Part shown: in pieces, positions 56,031-64,000 of the stretch
How the letters are laid out: every line of letters starts with the position of its first letter
How positions within the stretch are numbered: the stretch's first letter is position 1
Assembly: GCA_022393335.1 (NCBI GenBank)
Contig: JAJEKB010021308.1
Coordinates: 2,334,891 to 2,398,890, forward strand
DNA: 64,000 bases
Origin: Macrotrachela quadricornifera
Lineage: Eukaryota; Rotifera; Eurotatoria; Philodinida; Philodinidae
Reading direction: 5' to 3'
Position numbers and translations under genes: made by a program
The notes under the pieces: model-generated
The model's input: the letters and a program-made list of their open reading frames with translations, nothing else
Databases searched by the model: none
What the model was told of the DNA's origin: nothing

Positions 56031-57190
56031 AAAGCAAGACTCCCTCGATGGAAATAGTCATTTTCAGGGGCTTTCATAAAATGCTTATAGAAAATCGAAG
56101 ATTCAATATCTTGTAAAGTAGTTTGCCCCAATATTTATACAACTCTTCCTTCTACAACGTATCCTAAATTGAACAAGTTTTCTGTGTTCACCATCGCGGC
56201 TTATATGAGCTCACTCATAAAAGCCATGTAGTCGTGACCTTTGTCCAAAAAAGTTGAACAACCCAACTCATCTTTTTTAAGATATTTTGATATCAGAAGA
56301 TGGAGTTTCTCATGGGCTATCTCTTGATATTATTAAATTCCTGAGAATCTTGTTGGGTAGCCCTTTATTTGCTGTATTCAAAATCATAAAAAAATTTCTG
56401 AGACAGTTAACATTAGTAGAGAAATGTAGCCTTGCACACAAAAGAAGAACGAGAAAACACGCGAAAAATCTCGTATGACTGGACCTAATTTTGCGTCTGG
56501 GATTCCTTTATAATGAAGGCTTAATAGATGTTCATATATACCGTTTTGTAGAGTGCAATTTGCTCTTTCAAATGCGCTATGGCTCGAAAAGATTGCGACG
56601 AGTTAAGATGAAGAAAATGTCCAAATACGGACTAACTCAATTTAGTATAACAAAAATATTTTTTCGAACGACATGGTGCACTCTCATTCATTCTTTGCTT
56701 CATACATTTCAAGAGTAAGATAGAATGTGCTAAAAATTTGGATTTAGAAGTTTTTGATGGTACTCTTTCATTTCCGTTGAAAGAAGAATATCGGGATCAA
56801 AATTTCTACGAGTAGGACCGTATTCACCAATGTTCGATATTGTCGTGGGCCATCTCTTGGGGACTACCAAGTACCAACCTTAGATAGTCCTGAAAATGCT
56901 TCAAGTATCATCCATAAATAGCCTGCAAAAACTTACAAGGTTTTGGCGGGCGCATTTGATTCAGTTCCTACAACCGATGTACTGTTATTAAAAAAAATAG
57001 ACGAAAAAAAAATTTGGTAAACTATGGGCTCAGTTTTTATTGGGCTTTTTTTCTGTATGAAGCGAACCACATTTTGTTTGGTCAGCATGTTTGACTCACT
57101 TCATACGACCAATTTTCGAGCAGATTGGTTCCCACTATATGCAACAATGTTGTCTAAGGTTCACCATAGCGACAAAGCAATTCAATATTG
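56031..57190. other. Intergenic, nothing recognised
   Basis: Short ORFs (56287-56478, 56491-56718) without recognised motifs. Confidence 0.4.
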
Positions 57191-57690
57191 GTATTTGTAA
57201 AAGACGCGAACATCCAAAAATCCGTTCGACAGCCCCACGAACAGCCATACTCACGAACACCCAACCAAAGCTAAATCTACACCCAAACAGCTAACTCATA
57301 TGGAAAAAATGAATCGATCGAGAAATTTCAGAAAATACGCGATCACCCAGGAACACCCGAAGGTCCAATAAATACACTCACGAACAGCCACCAGTGGCTA
57401 CTAACACCGAAAGTAGTCGAACGAAATTATCTGCTGGTCATCTCAGCAGGGAAATTTTCTGAATTTGCAAATGCGCAGATCTGGCCTGAATCAGGGTAAA
57501 GGTAGTTTATGGACCTGTGTCATGTCATATTGCAATGGCCAAAAGACAACTTTTTCTAACTATTTTAGGTATTCATAAACATTGGTACCTGTTCGTGAGT
57601 GATCGCATATTTTAAAATCTCTAGATCGATTCATTTTCCCATGAGTTAACTGTTTGGATGTTCGTGTCTTTCATAAATATCCATTCATTA
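57191..57690. mobile_element. Inverted-repeat element with interrupted arm
   Basis: Left pieces 57191-57217 and 57286-57355 pair with the right arm 57589-57685: AAAGACGCGAACATCCAA, ACAGCTAACTCATATGG, GAATCGATCGAGAAATTTC and GCGATCACCCA all reappear inverted. The left arm has about 68 extra bases rich in CACGAACAGCC words. No ORF. Confidence 0.7.
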
Positions 57691-57959
57691 TTGTCCTAGT
57701 TTCTGCCTGATTTCACTGCGACCTGTTGTTTCATTCCGAGCGTTAGTTTTATCAGCACCAAAGTTTTCTTAAAATTCTGTGGACACTCAATTTTCCTTCC
57801 ACATTTCATTTCTTTTCATCCTTATTCGTCAAAAACACACTGTCATTATTTACTATTAATGAGAGCCCATGTATGCCGCAAGAATGTTTTTTTCCGTAAA
57901 TGTTCACATATGCCCTTCAGCCTTGATTAGGTAGTACATGATTAGAAAGTTTGCATTGT

Positions 57960-58290
57960 ATATTGAGATACGTTACAGCCTTATATCTTCGTAGTTTTAC
58001 CACCTTGTAGCCTCATACTCTTGTGGTACTACCTCTGATAGCCTTATTATGTTATTTTCTTATCCCTTATATCCCATACAACCTTCTCTAGTTATCTCCT
58101 ATATCTTTGTCTCTTTACATTCCTTTAGTTTTATCTCTTGTACTCCTAGAGCCTTAGCCTCTTTTAACCCTTACCTTCGTATCCACATCCCCTTATACCC
58201 TTACTCTTTACACCTTACTCCTTACCCTCTTATAGCCTCATATTCTTGTAACCTTATTTCCTGCCCTTTATAGCCTTGAAGCTCTTGAGG
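57960..58290. repeat. Irregular pyrimidine-rich low-complexity tract
   Basis: Short phrases such as ATAGCCTTAT, ACCCTTACTC and GTAGCCTCATA recur every 10-25 bp with no fixed period, leaving the plus strand strongly C/T-rich. It is followed by a retroelement-tail-like string near 58385 (CAGACGGACAGACACTAAAC). Confidence 0.65.
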
Positions 58291-58660
58291 ACCTATGGGT
58301 ACTCTCATACAACAGTCTTTGAGGCATCCAGCTTACAGTCTTATTTGACCTTTGATCTTTAATCTTTGACTCGGTAACAGACGGACAGACACTAAACATT
58401 ATTATATAGATTATTGTGAGCTTCTAAATCAATAATGAAATTGCTGACGGCTCTTGCTTGAAATATCTCTCTTTTGTCACCTGGTTTCCTCATAATTACG
58501 AAGCAAAATTTGCGAAGAACAGAAAAACAACCAGAGCAACATGAGAGAGAATACAAAAAAGAGGTCGTATCTTACAATAAACTATATCACATTCAACGCG
58601 ATTCAGTTTTCTTCGAAAAGGGCGGGGTCGTTAGGAGTTTAAAATACCCCACAACGAGAA

Positions 58661-59460
58661 TTCATCTTTGCCTATCAGAAATAGCTCCAATCACGCGAAA
58701 ATGTCATCTTCCATCAAAATAAACGTTAGACAACCGTTATCCGTATGAGAGATTATTCGTATATCTTGTAACCTGGAACTACTGTGCTGCGTCATCACTT
58801 ATTTCACGATCACAGTGATGATTGTCCTGTGATCATCAGTGAATCTTGATCGCTATGAGGAGTCGTGATCGTGATCAAAAAAGTCAGTCACGCAGTACAA
58901 TGCCTCGAACCCCCGAAAACTATTGAAAAAACAGAAAAAGCACTCTTCTCATTCATTCTTCTTCTGACAGTGCTTTTCATATGCACTGTTCAACCCTTTC
59001 AAAAATTCCTCTATCCAGTGCAGTTTTTCTCGGCCTACAAGAATCGCTAGGCACATGGCAGGTTAAAATGTGGAGAGAAACGTAGTTTATGACGTTCTTC
59101 TCGGTAAATCATTGACACTGCTTGGTCAACAGACTACAAGTAAAGGAGTGAAAAGCTCTGTGGTTTTTGAGTTTTCAGGGTTATGCATTGGCACATCTGC
59201 CTCCTTACCCATCAAACACCTAGTGATTCTTGTAGGTCATGAAAAACTGCACTGGATAGAGTAGTTTTGAAAGTAGATGAACAGTACATTGAAGAGAACT
59301 GTTAGGAGAAGAATGGGTGAGAAGAGCAGTTTTTGTGATATTTCAATATGAATTTTCTCATACGAACGATGGTTGTCTAGCGTTTCTTTTGATGAAAGAT
59401 GACGTTTAGGAGTGATTGGAACGATTTCTGGTAGACAAAGATGAAATCTGTCTATCGCCC
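58661..59460. repeat. Large inverted duplication
   Basis: 58661-58757 pairs with about 59345-59460 (shared GTCATCTTCCATCAAAATAA-like and AGACAACCG blocks). 58905-59030 pairs with about 59240-59340 (shared CTCTATCCAGTGCAGTTTTT). Order is mirrored, so it is one long fold-back with a ~210-bp centre and unequal arms. ORFs inside (58474-58722, 59237-59509) are its shadows. Confidence 0.75.
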
Positions 59461-60058
59461 ATTTTCGTTTTCTACTCATTTTCTTTCTAAAATATAGTGG
59501 GTCCCACATATGGGATCCGTCGTGTTGAATGTGATATTATCACATATCAGCATTAGAAACGACATTGTCAGCAGTTTTTTTAGATAAACACCAATCTACC
59601 ACCTCAGAACAAAAACGTCATCTTCGTTTTTGTTCGAATAAAGGCTCTCCAATATCCATCGAGATTTACGGCATAGAACAACAATATGATTCTATACGGT
59701 TATAAATCGTTTGATTTCGACAGATTACAACTTTTAATATGAAGAAACATATGCAGTATGCTGATCATAATCTTCTCATAGACTACATTGTACGATTATC
59801 TCTTCATCGGTTGCTGAAGAATGAATAGTAGTTTTCTTCGGCAGCCTGTATTTTCGGCAATCCTTTTTCTCAAGATAAGGCTATATCGAAAATATAAAAC
59901 AAATAACGTTACGTTTTAACCCTCTAAAAGATAATTTTTATTACGCAACCTCTCCAATGAATCACTACATCGCTTAAAAAACTTTTCTACCTATTGCAAA
60001 TATACATATCTGTAATAATTTTCTTATGATTTTAATACAAACAAAATCTTTCTTTTAG
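59461..60058. other. Upstream region of the vWA gene
   Basis: AT-rich, ending in TTTCTTTTAG directly before the ATG, so at least one non-coding first exon probably lies upstream. No clear TATA box. Confidence 0.4.
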
Positions 60059-63000
60059 ATGTTACAAATTTTAGAATTCAGTCATTCGAGACGGAACGAA
60101 GTCGAAAATCCGAAATTTGTACCGCTGAAGAAGGTTCATGTTGACGCCAATATACGATCATTTGCTGTCGATGTCACCATTCAGCAAGTCTTTCGTAATG
60201 ATGAAACAAGACCGATCGAAGCAGTCTATTGTTTTCCTATCGAAGAACAAGCTGCTGTATATGCTTTCATTGCTCGTATCGACGATCGAGAAATCAGAGC
60301 GAAATTGAAAGAGAAAGATGAAGCTCAGCGAGAATACATTCATGCTCTTCGAGAGGGACATGGTGCTTATTTACTTGAACAAGATGAAAAATCTCCAGAC
60401 AATTTTATTGTTAATGTTGGTGCATTGCCACCAGGTAAACAATGTCATATATCGATCTCGTACGTATCCGATCTCGATCTTATTAATGACGGAAGCACAA
60501 TTCGGTTTGTTATTCCGACTACGATTGCTCCACGTTACAATCCTTGTGTATGTGGCATTAGCTCTCCATGCGATACTACATCGAAATATGTTCAAAGTAG
60601 TCCTTATACAATTGAACTTTGTTGTCGAGTAGAAAAGGAGAATATCGCTCAAATATCTTCAAAGTCTCATCCTATTCAGGTCGATCTCAATGACTCTGAT
60701 GCGTATGTAATTCGATTTGCTCAAGAAAACACTCATTTAGATCGAGACATTATTATCGATCTTGAATTTTCTGAACATCGATCGAATACGATTCTAACTG
60801 TTGAAGCGGGTGCTATTATGGCTTCATTCACACCTACTAATGAAGAATGTAAACAAGTAATGAATAATATGTCGACGGCTAATGAGTTCATATTTGTTGT
60901 CGATTGTAGTGGATCCATGAGTGACGAAAATAAGATAGGACTATTATGCAATGCAATGAAGCTTCTTATTGAAAAAATATCTTCCGACTCCATTATGAAT
61001 ATCATTCGCTTCGGATCAAGTTATGAATCGCTTTTCAGTGAAAGTCGGTCTCTAAATGATGATAGAAATCGTGAGGCGGCTAGATCGTTTGTTAGATGCT
61101 TGGAGGCAAATATGGGTGGTACTGAATTAGTGAGTGATATCATATACAAAACAGATTCTTTGAAAAGTAATTTACTTTTCTGATTTTTGTTTAGGCAATA
61201 CCGCTGAATTTTCTTCGTCACACTCCACCAAAAGAAGGCAGTACGCGACAAATATTTCTTCTCACCGATGGTGAAATTTCCAATGTTGATGAAGTGCTGG
61301 ATATATGCCGTGCCATGTCGACTTCAACACGAATATTTTCATTCGGCTTAGGTCATGCAGCAAGTCGTGCACTAATCAAAGGTCTTGCTCGAGTGACTAA
61401 CGGCCGGTTTGTTTTCATTCCACCCTATACTACTGTTCATAAATATGTCGATACTCAATTTCAAAAATCAATTCAAACGGCTATTACTAATGCAGAGATT
61501 AAATGGACTACGCCAACGTCGATGATAAATGCACCATCGAAAATTCCGCCAATATTTGCCAATGATCGTCTCCTTGTTTATGGACTTTGTGAGAATTTAG
61601 AAACAACATTTGATCACAGTGTCAGTGTTGAAATACACCATGGAACAGTTCAATTAGGTTTTTCGAGAATTCAAGACTTAGCGAATGTAAACAATGATGG
61701 TACAATAGCACGACTTGCAGCTAAAGCATTGATTCTTGAATTAGAACATTCGAAATACAAATCACTAAAAGAAAAGCAAGAGATTCGAGAGAAAATCGTT
61801 AAATTGTCATTGATGTACAATATTCTTTGTCCATATACTGCATTTATAGCTGTTGAAAAGCGTTTGAACTCTAGCAATGAGGAAATGGTATTGCGTGAGG
61901 TACCTATTGAAATATCGGCCGATGACAAAGGCTTAGCAATGGCAACCATGAAAGACGCTAGTGGAAGTCCTTGTGTAGAATGTGGTCGTAGAACCGGAGT
62001 CATGGATGATGTGCGATGCCACTGTTGTGGACGATGCTTTTGTGGTGTTCACATGATGGAACACAATGAAGATTTAGAAGTGGCTCTTAATCAATTGGAT
62101 GAAGAAATGAAACAACCTTATATCAAGGCTTTGATGGACCTCAATATTCGAGATGAATGGCTTTACAGATTGTATAAATGGTATGCTTCTATTCCGGAAC
62201 ATCCATTAGTTGATCAATTTTATAAACAATGTATAGAACGGTATAAGAAATGGTTCAAGTACGCTGATAGGGAGATAAATTTAAGGGAAGCAATCAATGA
62301 AGCTCAATGTAAGCTTCAATCTATAATTGATCAAAATAGAAAAGCTTTAAATAAATGGAGCAGGGAAGCACCATCCACTGAAGGTTCAAGGGAACGTTTT
62401 CAAACCAAACGATCTTTGAACGAAAGACGTGGCTATTTTTCCAGTTTAACTCACCAATGTTATATTCCATCGGTATATTATCTAAGGGAGTGTATTGAAC
62501 ACTTAAAGGATAACAGCAGACATCCTATATCACCTTCAAGGAACTACTCCTATGTGAAGGAAGGGGACGCACTTGACGCAGATCCATCATCTCGTTTGAT
62601 GCCAGCTCATACATCATTGAAAACAACTACAAGTCAATTCTATTGTATGGCAGCTAACGACAAATATATTGCATTAGAACAATTTCGTCGATTGAATTTA
62701 ATAAGTAGTGACTACATTTCTGATTTATACGATGAATGGAAAAATTTTGTCACCGACATATTTTGGTCCAGTGCACTAGAAAAGTTTATTGTCATTAATA
62801 TTGATTGCATTAATGTCTTAGCTGTCGATAACAAATATGGACAAATACACACAGATACTCTTGACCACGATCTTGATAATCATATTTGGTGGTGTGGAAC
62901 AAGTTCGAATAACATGTTGCTCTTATCTAAAGCGATAGAAGGTACATCTCTTTTTGAATACACCCTCGACTCCAAAATAACATTCGTCAAAGAACACCGG

Positions 63001-63399
63001 TCGCCGAGTTCGTGCAAAAAAGATGAGTTCATCTGTAATATGTCATCAAATACCAGTGTATTGGCTCTTATGATTATAAAACAGAAAAGTGAAATACGTC
63101 TTGATCTTTGTTCATTAAACACATTGGAACGTCAACGATCAATTCAAGTCGATTCGACTAATTTGATACATCCGTTTCGATCTTGTTCAATGAGGAATAA
63201 TCAATGGATACTGGTTAATCCCAATCAATCTGAACTTTGGTATATTTCAGAGGATGGAAATGTTATCAGCAAAGAAAAGTATGTTGTTGACACGCCTCTT
63301 CAAGTCGCTTTCATGGGTACGGATATGCTTGTTGTACTGACAGCGGAGCGTGTGAATATCCACCGACTGTCTTCGACGAAAACTGACACAATTAACTAA
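60059..63399 (+). CDS. VIT + vWA protein (VWA5A/ITIH-like) with AN1-like zinc segment and C-terminal propeller-like region
   Basis: Exon 1 is 60059-61129 and exon 2 61195-63399, joined over a 65-bp GT/AG intron. The frame is kept, for 1091 residues. Residues 1-135 match a VIT domain (FVPLKKVHVDANIRSFAVDV, YCFPIEEQAAVYAF, EKDEAQREYIHALREGHGAY). The vWA domain follows from about 275 with MIDAS DCSGS (282-286), GGTEL at the exon junction, and LLTDGE (379-384), so metal binding is likely intact. About 617-648 reads CVECGRRTGVMDDVRCHCC then GRCFCGVHMMEH, spacing like an AN1 zinc finger. A charged helical stretch (about 650-790) leads to a strand-rich C-terminus (about 800-1091) that looks like a WD/NHL-type propeller. 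Vertebrate VWA5A has VIT and vWA and is shorter (near 790 residues). The acceptor immediately before ATG suggests a 5' UTR intron. Function is unknown; adhesion or a protein-interaction scaffold is plausible. Confidence 0.88.
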
Positions 63400-63488
63400 A
63401 AAAGGAAAATTTGGCTTTGCGGAACAATCCGCATGAAATAAGAATTGGATATGACGAATTTCTTTATTTTTTTTAGTCCAGAACTAAC

Positions 63489-63494
63489 AATAAA
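63489..63494 (+). terminator. Polyadenylation signal of the vWA gene
   Basis: AATAAA about 90 bases after the stop at 63399. Another AATAAA pair lies near 63773-63782. Confidence 0.45.
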
Positions 63495-63499
63495 AATAG

Positions 63500-64000
63500 G
63501 ATCATATACGCCTGCAAATCAACAGCTAGAGTGATATTTCGACTTTTTTTTCATATTCAGAAAGAGTTTTCGAGAAATAGTAAGTATAACATTCGATATC
63601 TCAAAAAGTTGTCTATCGAGTGGTCTATTTTTATTTTAAACTTTCTTTTATTGATTAAGAGTGTGTCCAATGTACTCAATTTTTTCTTTTACTAAATGAG
63701 TATAAAACAAAAAAATCAAATACACTAACTTCGATAACATGCCTTCATTCTGCTTAATTATTGTTTCAATCAATAAAATAAAGTTTAAAATAAATACAGA
63801 TATATCGAATGTGATACTTAGTAATTCTCGAACACTCTTCCTGAATATGAAAAGAAATCGAAATAACAACTGTAACTATTGCTTTCCAGGTGCAGATATA
63901 CTTCAACATTTGTTTCAGATTGTGTTTCACAAAAATAAACCACAAAATTCTATAATGACGCAAGCATCATCACCGGTGAATTTATTTGAACTCATTCGAC
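63500..64000. other. 3' flank, nothing recognised
   Basis: AT-rich, with short minus ORFs without motif, up to the window edge. Confidence 0.4.

Overview
The window looks like an AT-rich invertebrate nuclear genome, most likely a bdelloid rotifer (Rotaria- or Adineta-like). This is inference from several traits together: very short introns (46-65 bp) beside intronless genes, a gene-sparse landscape full of small DNA transposons and truncated LINEs, a rotifer-style GPCR, an F-box/LRR gene, and two enzyme genes of bacterial or fungal flavour (a PaaK-like adenylating enzyme and a TauD-like dioxygenase). A 400-base run of N at 14324-14723 is an assembly gap.

Layout. 1-8.6 kb: a LINE remnant, a PIF/Harbinger-type DDE transposase with an altered catalytic position, a PaaK-like enzyme gene (minus) and two mariner remnants. 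9.3-11.7 kb: an F-box/leucine-rich-repeat gene (minus) whose LRRs are 84-bp exons separated by 58-bp introns in a regular 142-bp array. 14.7-15.9 kb: a TauD/TfdA-like dioxygenase with an extra C-terminal domain, running into the gap. 16-20 kb: inverted repeats and a hAT-type MITE. 21.1-23.1 kb: a two-exon gene with a HIT-like histidine motif and a basic tail. 24.8-34.9 kb: a repeat-dense block with two clear nested MITE insertions, three minisatellite-like arrays and a long LINE reverse transcriptase ORF. 37.2-38.4 kb: another LINE remnant. 38.8-39.7 kb: a PrsW-like membrane protease. 40.9-47.7 kb: a 12-exon gene (minus) that can be joined in frame to 1575 codons, for a DUF4062-like/NACHT/beta-propeller protein. 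49.0-50.1 kb: a two-exon GPCR. 50.2-59.5 kb: LINE and transposase remnants, a ~188-bp tandem array and fold-back repeats. 60.1-63.4 kb: a two-exon VIT/vWA protein with an AN1-like zinc-binding segment and a C-terminal propeller-like region.

The cellular genes do not form an operon-like unit. The NACHT, F-box/LRR, vWA and PrsW genes belong to expandable regulatory or sensing families. The PaaK-like and TauD-like genes, both on the minus strand, are candidates for horizontally acquired small-molecule chemistry. Nothing here proves a new system. The points most worth following are the TauD fusion, the 142-bp exon/intron array, the VIT-vWA-zinc-propeller architecture and the nested MITEs.
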